Shown here: positions 18,708-25,981 of the stretch, one piece after another
Layout of the letters: every line of letters begins with the position of its first letter
How positions within the stretch are numbered: position 1 is the first letter of the stretch
Assembly: GCA_964565645.1 (NCBI GenBank)
Contig: CAZMFQ010000011.1
Coordinates: 46,690-110,689, forward strand
DNA: 64,000 bases
Origin: JAHIQC01 sp964565645
Lineage (GTDB): Bacteria > Actinomycetota > Coriobacteriia > Anaerosomatales > JAHIQC01
Direction of reading: 5' to 3'
The notes under the pieces: model-generated
What the model was told of the DNA's origin: nothing
Seen by the model: the letters and a program-made list of their open reading frames with translations, nothing else
The model's database searches: none
Made by a program: the position numbers and the translations under genes

Positions 18708-19528
18708 TGCGCCGGATCGCTCTGTTCTCCGATGTCCACGGGAACTCTGTCGCACTGGACGCCGTGCTCGAGTCGATAGCCCGGGCCGGCGTCGCGGAAG
18801 TCTACTGCCTGGGCGACCTGGTGGGATACGGCCCGGACCCGCAGGGCGTGGTGGACCGGCTTCGCACCCTCGGGATTCCGACGATACAGGGCAACTACGA
18901 CGAGGGGGTCGGGACCCGGCGCGGCGAGTGCGGCTGCTACTACGCCACCGACGAGGCGCGATCGGACGGAGCGGCGAGCTACGCGTTCACCGACACCGCC
19001 CTTTCCGATGAGGCTCACGCATGGCTTGCCGCGTTGCCCGCAGAGATTCGGATCGAGGAGGCCGGCGCTCGGGTGCTCCTGGTCCACGGCAGCCCGCGCA
19101 AGGTCAACGAGTATCTGCTGCCCGACCGGACAGACCGTCAGTTGCGCAGGCTCGCCGATGAGGCCGGCGCCGATCTCGTATGCCACGGACATGTGCACCT
19201 CGCGTTCCATCGCCGTATCGACGCGCACGACGAGCCGGGCGCCGGCGACGGTGGGGCCGCCCGCCCCGTCCACTACGTGTCCACCGGATCGGTCGGCAAA
19301 CCCAAGGACGGTGACCCCCGGGCGTGCTGGGTCGAGCTCGTTCTCGGGACCGCGGACGAGGTCGGGTCGACGGTCGCCGAGGACCCGTCGACCGGCGCGC
19401 TCGGGACCACGGCGGTCTGGGCCGGGGCGAGGTTCCACCGCGTGGCCTACGACATCGAGCCGGTCGCGCGGGCGATGGAGGGCGCTGGCCTGCCAGAGAC
19501 GCTCATCGAGGCTCTTCGGAAGGCATAG
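18704..19528 (+). CDS. Calcineurin-like metallophosphoesterase (YfcE/MJ0936-like)
   Basis: A 274-residue cytoplasmic hydrolase. The dimetal site is spread over the usual blocks: FSDVHGN (D-x-H), CLGDLVGYGPDP (GD), GNYDEG (N, with Asp in place of His in the GNHD/E block), LLVHGSP, and CHGHVHLAF (GHVH). The C-terminal strand VHYVSTGSVGKPKDGDPRACWVEL is typical of YfcE-type phosphodiesterases. The natural substrate is unknown. It is translationally coupled to the zinc-finger membrane protein and is followed one base later by the operator region of the arsR-hgcAB operon, so it is probably not part of that transcript. Confidence 0.85.
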   Translation: MMRRIALFSDVHGNSVALDAVLESIARAGVAEVYCLGDLVGYGPDPQGVVDRLRTLGIPTIQGNYDEGVGTRRGECGCYYATDEARSDGAASYAFTDTALSDEAHAWLAALPAEIRIEEAGARVLLVHGSPRKVNEYLLPDRTDRQLRRLADEAGADLVCHGHVHLAFHRRIDAHDEPGAGDGGAARPVHYVSTGSVGKPKDGDPRACWVELVLGTADEVGSTVAEDPSTGALGTTAVWAGARFHRVAYDIEPVARAMEGAGLPETLIEALRKA

Positions 19529-19563
19529 TCAAACGGTTATTTGACAATCAAACGCTGGTTTGA
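19529..19563. promoter_or_regulatory. Double ArsR operator upstream of arsR-hgcAB
   Basis: Two TCAAA-N6-TTTGA inverted repeats stand three bases apart: 19529-19544 (perfect five-base arms) and 19548-19563 (extending to perfect seven-base arms ATCAAAC/GTTTGAT at 19547-19564). The second fills the spacer between the -35 and -10 elements, and the first overlaps the -35. This is the expected position for repression by a homodimeric ArsR-type regulator. Confidence 0.82.
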
Positions 19564-19570
19564 TTATGCT
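19541..19570 (+). promoter_or_regulatory. Promoter of the arsR-hgcAB operon, probably leaderless
   Basis: Consensus TTGACA at 19541-19546 and TATGCT at 19565-19570 with an 18-base spacer. The -10 ends six bases before the arsR ATG at 19577 and no ribosome binding site is present. The transcript therefore probably begins at the start codon itself. Confidence 0.75.
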
Positions 19571-19576
19571 CCTTGC

Positions 19577-19981
19577 ATGAGTACTCCTGAGATCATGAAG
19601 GCGCTCGCCGACGAGAACCGCTTGCGGATCGTCGAACTGCTCGCCGACGGCGAGCGGTGCATCTGCGAGCTCGCCACCGAGCTCGACGCCTCCGACGCGC
19701 TCGTCTCGCACCACGTCAAGCAGCTGCGCGAGGTCGGTCTGGTCCGCACGCGCAGGCTCGGCCGGTGGCTGCACTGCTCACTCGAGTCCTCGGCGTTCGA
19801 GGCGATCTCGCGGGGCTTCGGCGTGCTGGCCCAAAGAGCACGCGATGCCGAGGAGCGCAACGCGTGCTGCGCATGTACGACCGCGGACGGCCGCGACGTC
19901 GCAGCCGACACAGCTGCCGCGACCTCGGCGAGAACCGGCGGCGCGGAGTACCCGGAACTCAAGGAGGAGATCTGGCCGTGA
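19577..19981 (+). CDS. arsR: ArsR-family metalloregulator of the hgcAB operon
   Basis: A 134-residue winged-helix repressor. The helix-turn-helix is ATELDASDALVSHHVKQLREVGLV. A Cys28-Ile-Cys30 pair (GERCICELA) occupies the metal site used by arsenite-sensing ArsR proteins. The tail carries a second cysteine cluster, Cys97-Cys98-x-Cys100. Such sites bind soft thiophilic metals or metalloids (arsenite, antimonite, possibly Hg(II) or methylated species). It is the first gene of the operon and its stop overlaps the hgcA GTG by four bases. Two matching operators lie just upstream, implying autorepression together with hgcAB. Specificity for mercury or arsenic cannot be read from the sequence. Confidence 0.9.
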   Translation: MSTPEIMKALADENRLRIVELLADGERCICELATELDASDALVSHHVKQLREVGLVRTRRLGRWLHCSLESSAFEAISRGFGVLAQRARDAEERNACCACTTADGRDVAADTAAATSARTGGAEYPELKEEIWP

Positions 19982-20979
19982 GCATGCAGGCTGACACGAC
20001 GCTCACATTCGCCGATCGGCTGGGCGCGCTGCGGATGCGTCTGGATATCGGACGCGGCTCGTATCGCGTGAACCCCGGGCTCTATGAGATCGGCCACCCG
20101 ACTGCGGGCTCGCCCGTGCTCGTGACCTCGAACTACAAACTCACGTTCGACCGCGTCCGCTCGAACCTGGCCGGTCTCGATGTCTGGCTTCTGGTGGTCG
20201 ACACATTCGGCGTCAACGTCTGGTGCGCGGCGGGCAAGGGCACGTTCGGGACCGTGCAGGTCTCGCGTGCGATCCTCGAATCGGGGCTGGCCGAGCTCGT
20301 GACGCATCGCACGGTGATCCTGCCGCAACTCGGCGCCACCGGCGTCGCCGCTCACGACGTCAAAGCGTTCACGGGGTTCCGGGTCGTGTACGGACCCGTG
20401 CTGTCCGAGGACATCCCCGCGTTCCTGGCTGCTGGTATGGAAGTCACGCCTGAGATGCGGCTGATGCCGTTCGGGCTGCGTGACCGCCTGGTGCTCACCG
20501 GTGTCGAACTGTCCTTCGGCTTCAAGCCGCGCACGCTCGGTTGGCTCGCGTTGGCGGTGGCGCTGTCGGGCACCGGCGTCTGGGGCTTCTCGGCCTCGGC
20601 GCTGATCGCTCGGGGCGGCGCTCTCGTGCTCGCGGCATACACGGCGCTCCTCGCGGGCGCGCTGGTGACGCCCGCGCTTCTGCCGTGGTCGCCTTTTCGG
20701 ATGTTCGCGGCCAAAGGGGCGCTCTTCGGCGCGCTCGCCGCATTCGGCGTCTGGGCGCTCGTTATGCCGCATGTCGGCGCGCTTGCGGGCGCGGCGCTCT
20801 GCATCGCGATGGTCGCCGCCGCATCCTACATGGCCATGAACTTCACAGGCTCGAGCACGTTCACTTCACTCTCGGGTGTCCAGGCGGAGATGCGCCGGGT
20901 GTTGCCCTGGCAGGTCGGAGGAGCGGCGCTCGCGGTCGTGCTCTGGGTCGCGTCGGCGTTCCTCGGCAGGGGGTGGTGA
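19978..20979 (+). CDS. hgcA: HgcA, corrinoid methyltransferase for mercury methylation
   Basis: A 333-residue membrane protein. The N-terminal half (residues about 20-175) is the corrinoid-binding domain related to the CO dehydrogenase/acetyl-CoA synthase corrinoid protein. It holds the diagnostic cap-helix motif Asn80-Val-Trp-Cys83-Ala-Ala-Gly-Lys87; Cys83 is the expected lower axial ligand to cobalt. Residues about 185-333 contain roughly five membrane helices and the conserved NFTGSSTFTSLSGVQAEMRR segment specific to HgcA. HgcA passes a methyl group from a folate donor to Hg(II). GTG 19978 is preferred over ATG 19984 because AAGGAGG lies 10 bases upstream and the overlap with arsR is the usual four bases. 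Confidence 0.96.
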   Translation: MSMQADTTLTFADRLGALRMRLDIGRGSYRVNPGLYEIGHPTAGSPVLVTSNYKLTFDRVRSNLAGLDVWLLVVDTFGVNVWCAAGKGTFGTVQVSRAILESGLAELVTHRTVILPQLGATGVAAHDVKAFTGFRVVYGPVLSEDIPAFLAAGMEVTPEMRLMPFGLRDRLVLTGVELSFGFKPRTLGWLALAVALSGTGVWGFSASALIARGGALVLAAYTALLAGALVTPALLPWSPFRMFAAKGALFGALAAFGVWALVMPHVGALAGAALCIAMVAAASYMAMNFTGSSTFTSLSGVQAEMRRVLPWQVGGAALAVVLWVASAFLGRGW

Positions 20980-20980
20980 G

Positions 20981-21268
20981 ATGGCGGGATTGCGCTACAT
21001 AGATGAAGCGGTGACGCTCGAGCTCGATGTCGACAAGTGCACGGGGTGCAGGATGTGCACCAAGGTCTGCCCTCGCGCTGTGTTCGAGATGCAGGGGCAG
21101 CGCGCGGTCATCGTGGACCGCGGCGCCTGCATCGAGTGCGGGGCATGTTCGCGCAACTGCGCGGCAGACGCGATCGCGGTCGAGGCGGGCGTGGGATGCG
21201 CCGCCGCGATCATCAACGGATGGATCCGCGGGACCGAGCCGGACTGCGGCTCGGGCTGCTGCGGCTGA
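20981..21268 (+). CDS. hgcB: HgcB, 2[4Fe-4S] ferredoxin partner of HgcA
   Basis: A 95-residue ferredoxin with two cluster motifs, Cys20/23/26/30 and Cys50/53/56/60. The second reads CIECGAC, the variant characteristic of HgcB. It also has the lone Cys73 and a terminal Cys93-Cys94 pair (after Cys89), which in known HgcB proteins take part in Hg(II) handling. HgcB reduces the HgcA cobalt centre and may deliver mercury to it. It starts one base after the hgcA stop and depends on translational coupling. The length equals that of the well-studied Pseudodesulfovibrio protein as I remember it. Confidence 0.96.
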   Translation: MAGLRYIDEAVTLELDVDKCTGCRMCTKVCPRAVFEMQGQRAVIVDRGACIECGACSRNCAADAIAVEAGVGCAAAIINGWIRGTEPDCGSGCCG

Positions 21269-21284
21269 GACGGAAGGGACGAAC

Positions 21285-21599
21285 ATGGAAGTCAAGATCC
21301 TCGGAAGCGGCTGCGCGAAGTGCAACGAGATGGAGCGGCTCGCCCGGCAGGCCGTCGAGACCCTTGGGATCGATGCGACCGTCGAGCACGTGAGCGATTT
21401 CGGCGAGATCATGGCCTTCGGCGTGATGACCACCCCGGCACTCGTGATCGACGGCCAGGTGCGCATCGCCGGGCGCGTGCCCTCTGCCGCCGACATGAAC
21501 GCACTGTTCCAGGGTGCCTCCGAGAGCGGATGCGGGTGCGCCGATGACCGGTCCGCGACGCCGCAGGGCAGCTGCGGCTGTGAAGGTGGTTGCTGCTAG
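21285..21599 (+). CDS. Small thioredoxin-fold protein with cysteine-rich metal-binding tail
   Basis: A 104-residue protein. Residues 1-77 are a minimal thioredoxin fold (VKILGSGCAKCNEMERL with Cys10-x-x-Cys13; cis-Pro in VMTTPALVIDG) of the 'redox-active disulfide protein 2' type. The last 23 residues are added: GCGC, a spacer, CGC and a final CC, giving Cys83, 85, 97, 99, 103 and 104. Such a tail would chelate thiophilic metals. GGAAGGGAC precedes the ATG. It lies 16 bp after hgcB and 45 bp before a permease of the family with which this thioredoxin type is usually paired. Role inferred: thiol exchange or metal hand-over to the permease. Confidence 0.85.
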   Translation: MEVKILGSGCAKCNEMERLARQAVETLGIDATVEHVSDFGEIMAFGVMTTPALVIDGQVRIAGRVPSAADMNALFQGASESGCGCADDRSATPQGSCGCEGGCC

Positions 21600-21644
21600 G
21601 AGCGGCGGCTCCTCTCAGAGCCGTCCCGGCCAGCGGCTGCGGAC

Positions 21645-22622
21645 ATGGACATCTTCTATCCGCTTCAGTGGATCGCGGACAGGATCACCTACGACCTGAT
21701 CGGGCTTTCGCCCGGAAGCAGGCTCGGCGCCGCCGTGGACTTCTTCTTCTACGACGTGCCCAAGATACTGCTGCTCCTGTCCGTCATCGTGTTCTTCGTC
21801 GCACTCATACGCTCGTACTTCCCGCCTGAGAAGACGCGGAAGTACCTCTCGCACTCTCGCGAGTACGTCGGCAACGTGCTGGCGGCCGCCCTCGGCGTGG
21901 TCACGCCGTTCTGTTCGTGCAGTGCGGTGCCGCTGTTCATAGGATTCGTCGAGGCGGGCGTTCCGCTCGGCGTGACGTTCTCGTTCCTGATCGCAAGCCC
22001 CATGGTCAACGAGGTCGCGCTCGTGCTGCTCCTGGGCATGTTCGGGTGGAAGGTCGCCGGACTGTACCTCGTCTCGGGGCTGCTCGTGGCGATCGTGGGC
22101 GGGATCGTGCTCGGGCGGCTGGGTCTGGAGAGCGAGATCGAGGAGTACGTGCTGCAGATCCGCATGGGGCAGGCCGAGGTGCCTGAGATGAGCCGGGCGG
22201 AGCGGTTGGCCTACGCGCGCGGCTACGTCGCCGAGATCCTCGGCAAGGTATGGCTCTACGTCGTCATCGGTATCGCTATCGGCGGGTTCATGCACGGCTT
22301 CATCCCTGCCGATGCGCTCGCGCGCTATGCGGGCCCGGGTAATCCGCTCGCGGTGCCCGTGGCCGTCGGGATGGGGATACCGCTGTACAGCAACGCCGCG
22401 GGTGTCATCCCGATCGTGAGCGTGCTTGTGGACAAGGGCGTGGCGATGGGCACGGTCCTCGCGTTCATGATGGCCGTGACCGCGCTCTCGATCCCGGAGT
22501 TCGTGATCCTGCGCAAAGTGATGAAGCCCAAGCTTATAGGGATATTCATCGCCATCAACTTCGTGACGATCACGGCGACGGGCTACCTGTTCAACTGGGC
22601 GATACCGCTGCTCACGAAGTGA
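21645..22622 (+). CDS. Permease of the ArsP/DUF318 (PF03773) family
   Basis: A 325-residue membrane protein with about eight helices. The family signature TPFCSCSAVPLFIG (residues 86-100) is complete, with its Cys-x-Cys, as is SFLIASPMVNEVAL. The second half repeats the fold (GMGIPLYSNAAGVIPI, MMAVTALSIPEFVILRK). ArsP-type members export trivalent methylated arsenicals and related organoarsenic compounds; others are uncharacterised. As the last gene of the arsR-hgcA-hgcB-trx operon it is a candidate exporter of a methylated metal product. That is inference. The ribosome binding site is weak, so coupling to upstream translation is likely. Confidence 0.87.
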   Translation: MDIFYPLQWIADRITYDLIGLSPGSRLGAAVDFFFYDVPKILLLLSVIVFFVALIRSYFPPEKTRKYLSHSREYVGNVLAAALGVVTPFCSCSAVPLFIGFVEAGVPLGVTFSFLIASPMVNEVALVLLLGMFGWKVAGLYLVSGLLVAIVGGIVLGRLGLESEIEEYVLQIRMGQAEVPEMSRAERLAYARGYVAEILGKVWLYVVIGIAIGGFMHGFIPADALARYAGPGNPLAVPVAVGMGIPLYSNAAGVIPIVSVLVDKGVAMGTVLAFMMAVTALSIPEFVILRKVMKPKLIGIFIAINFVTITATGYLFNWAIPLLTK

Positions 22623-22629
22623 GACTCGC

Positions 22630-22645
22630 GGCCGGCACCCCGGCC
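22630..22645. terminator. Short hairpin between convergent operons
   Basis: GGCCGG and CCGGCC around a four-base loop, in the 32-base gap between the permease and acr3 stop codons. It could end both transcripts; no U tract is seen. Confidence 0.35.
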
Positions 22646-22654
22646 GACGTCCGC

Positions 22655-23731
22655 TCAGGCCAGTTGCCTGCGGCCGATCCAGCCTACGGTGCGGTTCGCG
22701 ATCCACACGAGCGAGAGCATGACCGGGACCTCGACCAGCACCCCCACCACGGTGGCGAGTGTCGCGCCCGAGCTCAGGCCGAAGAGCGCGATCGCGACCG
22801 CGACGGCGAGCTCGAAGAAGTTCGATGCTCCCACGAACCCCGCAGGCGCCGCGATCGGGTGCGGCAACCTCCATGCCCACGACCAACCGTATGCGATCGC
22901 GAAGATCAGGTAGGTCTGGATCGAGAGCGGCACCGCGATCAGCACGATGTGGAAGGGGTTGGCCACGATCGTCTCGCCCTGGAACACGAAGATGATCACG
23001 AGGGTGGCGAGCAGCGCGGTGATGGTGACGGGTGCGAGCGAGGGAAGGAAGGTCTTCTCGAACCACTCGACACCACGACGCTTGATCAGCTGGGTCCGCG
23101 AGATCCATCCTGCCAGCAGCGGGACGACCACGAACAGGACCACCGAGAGGATGACCGTGTCGTAGGGCACGGTGATGTCGGTCAGCCCCAGCAGGAACAT
23201 CACGATAGGCGCGTACGCGAACAGGATGATGAGGTCGTTGACCGCCACCTGCACGAGCGTGTACGCGGGATCTCCGTCGGCCAGGTACGACCATACGAAC
23301 ACCATCGCCGTGCAGGGGGCCGCTCCCAACAGCACGGCCCCGGCGAGGTACTCGCGCGCCAGGTCCACCGGTATCCAGCGCGTGAACACGATGTTGAAGA
23401 AGAACCACGCGATCGCGTACATGGTGAACGGCTTGATGATCCAGTTGGTGCAGGTCGTCACGATGAGCCCCTGCTTGCGTTCGCCGACGCGCTTGAGTGA
23501 GGCGAAGTCGATCTGCAGCATCATCGGGTAGATCATGAGCCAGATCAGGACCGCGACGGGGATCGAGATCTGCGCGTACGTGAACTTCGAGAGCCAGTCG
23601 GCGGTCCCCGGCCACGTGTTCCCGATGGCCGTCCCCGCTGCGATGCACAGCACCACCCAGACGGACAGGTAGCGCTCGAAGAAGCCCATACGCCGCTTCT
23701 CGGTCACGGTCGTCGCCAAACCTTCGCTCAT
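22655..23731 (-). CDS. acr3: Arsenite efflux transporter ACR3
   Basis: A 358-residue membrane protein with ten helices of the ACR3/BART family, which expels As(OH)3 using the proton gradient. Conserved elements are ERYLSVWVVLCIAAGTAIG at the start, LIWLMIYPMMLQIDF, the essential cysteine in LGAAPCTAMVFVWS and the VGASNFFELAVAVAI block in helix 9. The start at 23731 overlaps the preceding arsR stop by four bases. It forms a two-gene operon with that regulator, running toward the hgcAB operon. Confidence 0.93.
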   Translation of the reverse strand: MSEGLATTVTEKRRMGFFERYLSVWVVLCIAAGTAIGNTWPGTADWLSKFTYAQISIPVAVLIWLMIYPMMLQIDFASLKRVGERKQGLIVTTCTNWIIKPFTMYAIAWFFFNIVFTRWIPVDLAREYLAGAVLLGAAPCTAMVFVWSYLADGDPAYTLVQVAVNDLIILFAYAPIVMFLLGLTDITVPYDTVILSVVLFVVVPLLAGWISRTQLIKRRGVEWFEKTFLPSLAPVTITALLATLVIIFVFQGETIVANPFHIVLIAVPLSIQTYLIFAIAYGWSWAWRLPHPIAAPAGFVGASNFFELAVAVAIALFGLSSGATLATVVGVLVEVPVMLSLVWIANRTVGWIGRRQLA

Positions 23732-24096
23732 GATCGGGCCTTTCGATCGTCGGGGCCGGACGTGTCGGCGGCAGGGGCCGAATCGGCGGCGTGCGTCGCG
23801 TCCTCGCAACCGGGGGCTGTGCGAACGATGGCGGTGAGTTCGTCGCGCAGCTCGCCCAGAACGTCCGGTACGAGGCAGTACACCATGCTCGTGCCGACCG
23901 GGTGCGAGCGGACGAGGCCGGCGTCCCTGAGCACTCGCAGGTGTTCGGAGACGGTCGACTGCGCCAGCGGCAGCTCGGCGAACAACTCCGAGCCGGCGCA
24001 CTGCGGTTGCGCGGCGAGCAGACGCACGATCCGCATCCGGGCGGGATGCGCGAGCGCGCGCGCGATCCCGGACAGGTGTTCCTCGGCGGCAGACAT
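23728..24096 (-). CDS. arsR: ArsR-family repressor of the acr3 operon
   Basis: A 122-residue winged-helix regulator (LAHPARMRIVRLL; helix-turn-helix LPLAQSTVSEHLRVLRDAGLV). It lacks the Cys-x-Cys site of the other ArsR in this window. Cysteines are at position 33 (QPQCAG), in the VYCLV strand and near the C-terminus (APGCED), so its metal site must be built differently. The ATG follows GGAGG by four bases. It is translated with acr3 and has its own distinct operator. Confidence 0.9.
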   Translation of the reverse strand: MSAAEEHLSGIARALAHPARMRIVRLLAAQPQCAGSELFAELPLAQSTVSEHLRVLRDAGLVRSHPVGTSMVYCLVPDVLGELRDELTAIVRTAPGCEDATHAADSAPAADTSGPDDRKARS

Positions 24097-24105
24097 CGAA
24101 CCTCC

Positions 24106-24152
24106 ATCGTCAATCGTAGATAGACGATAAAATGAGGCGCACACTGTGTCAA
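24106..24152 (-). promoter_or_regulatory. Promoter and operator of the arsR-acr3 operon
   Basis: On the minus strand TTGACA (24147-24152) and TATCGT (24124-24129) are 17 bases apart. A 23-base near-palindrome at 24106-24128 (arms ATCGTCAATC and GATAGACGAT, 9 of 10 matching, centre GTA) covers the -10 and start site. It differs in sequence from the operator of the hgcAB operon. Confidence 0.8.
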
Positions 24153-24239
24153 CGCTCACGCTGCGGGCATCTGCACGCGACAAGCGTCGTCGTTTGCGGT
24201 ACGAATAGAGTGGACCTACCGAGGGGGGAGGGCCGCGAG

Positions 24240-24521
24240 ATGTATAGCCAGAGCGAAGTCGTCAATCTCGTGCTGGGCATCGCCATCATCCCGATCCTGG
24301 TCTCCAGCCGGCCGGGAATCCCGTCGCGCTTCACGGGCTGGTTCGTCGCCGCATACTGTTTCATGCTCCTGTCCTACGTTTCGACGGTGGCAGAGGGGTA
24401 CTGGGCGCCCGCGGCGTTCAACCTCATCGAGCACGGGTCCCTTGCGGTCGCCGGCGTTCTGTTCGCGCTCGCGCTCGTGATGCGCAGGCGGGAACTCGAA
24501 GAGATCCTCGGGGAGCGATGA
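24240..24521 (+). CDS. Small three-helix membrane protein, probable sensor subunit
   Basis: A 93-residue protein with three hydrophobic helices (about residues 6-22, 30-48 and 58-80) and a charged C-terminal MRRRELEEILGER. The ATG follows a strong GGGGGGAGGG box. Its helices 2-3 contain AAFNLIEHGSLAVAG, which resembles VSNILEHAGI in the membrane part of the next gene's kinase. Start and stop are coupled to that kinase through ATGATGGAG/TGA overlap. Function unknown; it may form part of a composite membrane sensor. Confidence 0.65.
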   Translation: MYSQSEVVNLVLGIAIIPILVSSRPGIPSRFTGWFVAAYCFMLLSYVSTVAEGYWAPAAFNLIEHGSLAVAGVLFALALVMRRRELEEILGER

Positions 24522-25981
24522 TGGAGTCACTCGTCGTCGCTTTCGACACCGTGAGCGCCGTGGCTTTCGCGGTCGCATTGGTCTTCGCGCTGCGCCTGCC
24601 GCTGAGCCCCGGACGTGCGCTCGAATACGGCACGAAGCTCGTTCTCGTGGTGATGATGGCCCTCTACGTCTTCGTGGGTGTCTCGAACATCCTCGAGCAC
24701 GCGGGCATAACCGCGCGCCTTGATGTGCTCGAGGACTACGCGGAGGTGCTGTTCGTCCCGCTCATCGCATACGCGGCGCTCTCCTCGGCGAACGCGGCCC
24801 GACTGCGCCGCGAACTGCGGACACAGCGCGAGCTTCGCGTGGAACGGGACTTCAGCTCCGCCGTGGTCGAGGCCACCCCGGTGGGCATCGTGTTCCTCGA
24901 CGGGAGCGGATCGGTCGTGTTCGCCAATGAACGGGCCCGCGAGCTCCTTGGTGTCTCCGCCGAGGAGGCGTTCACCGGTGGCCCGGTGCTTATCGAGCGA
25001 GATGGCGCGCTCCCCGAGCCGAAGTCGCTGCGGGAGATCGCCGAGTCCGCTACTCTCGAGCCCCGGCGCTTCACGGTCATGGGCGTCGACGAACTGACCG
25101 TGCTCGCGGTCACCGGCTCACCGCTGGCCGAGGAAGGCGTCATCCTGAGCATGCTCGATGTCACGGCCCGCGTACTGCTCGACCGCGAGCTCGAGCAGTA
25201 CCGGCGCGACCTCGAGGTGCTCGTCGAGCGGCGGACCGAGCAGCTGGTCGAGGCGAACATGGAGCTCGAGGCCGCCAACGCGGCCAAGAAGGCGTTCCTC
25301 GCCAACATGAGCCACGAGTTGCGCACGCCTCTCAACTCGGTGCTCGGTTTCGCGGGCGTATTGCTGCGAGGCACGGCGGATGCCTTGAGCGCGGAGCAGC
25401 GCAAGCAGGTCGAGATGATCCGGTCGGCAGGAGAGCAGTTGCTCGTTCTCGTCGACGAGGTGCTCGACATCGCACGTATCGAGTCGGGCCATGCGCAGCT
25501 CGAGCTCGGCGAAGTGGAACTCGAACCGCTCGTGCGCGGGATCTGCGACGAGTTCAGGGTCGCCGCGCAAGAGGGCGGGCTGGCGCTGGATCTCGAGACC
25601 GAGGACGTGCCGTTCGGGGTCGAGACCGATCCGGGGAAGCTGGCGCAGATCCTGCGCAATCTGGTCGCGAACGCGGTCAAGTTCACGCCCGAGGGCGGAA
25701 GGGTCTCTGTCATAGTGGAGCACGACGGGGACGACGCGGTCGTCAAGGTGCGCGATACGGGCGTCGGCATCGCCCCCTATGATCAGGAGCGCGTGTTCTC
25801 GGCGTTCTATCAGGCATGTCCCCCCGGAGAGGTGAGATCACAGGGAGCGGGTCTCGGCCTTGCCATCGTCAGACAACTCTCCGACGTGATCGGCGCCGAG
25901 GTCGTAGTGCAGAGTGCGCCGGGCTACGGCTCTCAGTTCACGGTGAGGATCCCCCGAAGCATCCCGGCCTCGGTCTCCTGA
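24518..25981 (+). CDS. Membrane sensor histidine kinase with PAS domain
   Basis: A 487-residue kinase. Three membrane helices (residues about 8-95) carry the motif SNILEHAGI. A PAS domain follows (about 115-225; VVEATPVGIVFLDGSGSVVFANERA), then a coiled coil (EQYRRDLEVLVERRTEQLVEAN). The phospho-acceptor His266 is in NMSHELRTPLNSVLGFAG. The ATPase domain has the N box (NLVANAVKFTP), G1 box (DTGVGIAPYDQ) and G2 box (GAGLGLAIVRQL). No response regulator is directly coupled; the nearest begins 147 bp downstream. Ligand unknown. Confidence 0.9.
   Translation: MMESLVVAFDTVSAVAFAVALVFALRLPLSPGRALEYGTKLVLVVMMALYVFVGVSNILEHAGITARLDVLEDYAEVLFVPLIAYAALSSANAARLRRELRTQRELRVERDFSSAVVEATPVGIVFLDGSGSVVFANERARELLGVSAEEAFTGGPVLIERDGALPEPKSLREIAESATLEPRRFTVMGVDELTVLAVTGSPLAEEGVILSMLDVTARVLLDRELEQYRRDLEVLVERRTEQLVEANMELEAANAAKKAFLANMSHELRTPLNSVLGFAGVLLRGTADALSAEQRKQVEMIRSAGEQLLVLVDEVLDIARIESGHAQLELGEVELEPLVRGICDEFRVAAQEGGLALDLETEDVPFGVETDPGKLAQILRNLVANAVKFTPEGGRVSVIVEHDGDDAVVKVRDTGVGIAPYDQERVFSAFYQACPPGEVRSQGAGLGLAIVRQLSDVIGAEVVVQSAPGYGSQFTVRIPRSIPASVS

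Noticed and set aside
19978..20979. hgcA as the CO dehydrogenase corrinoid subunit (CFeSP)
   Set aside because: The membrane C-terminus, the N-V-W-C-A-A-G-K motif and the adjacent HgcB-type ferredoxin do not occur in CFeSP.
21615..24152. An 845-codon open frame on the minus strand across the permease and acr3
   Set aside because: It runs through two well-identified genes in the wrong frame, has runs of His/Arg/Asp typical of shadow frames in high-GC DNA and matches no family.
19529..24152. Classical mercury-resistance (mer) operon
   Set aside because: No merA, merB, merT or merP-like gene is seen; the metal genes here are hgcAB, two arsR genes, a permease and acr3.
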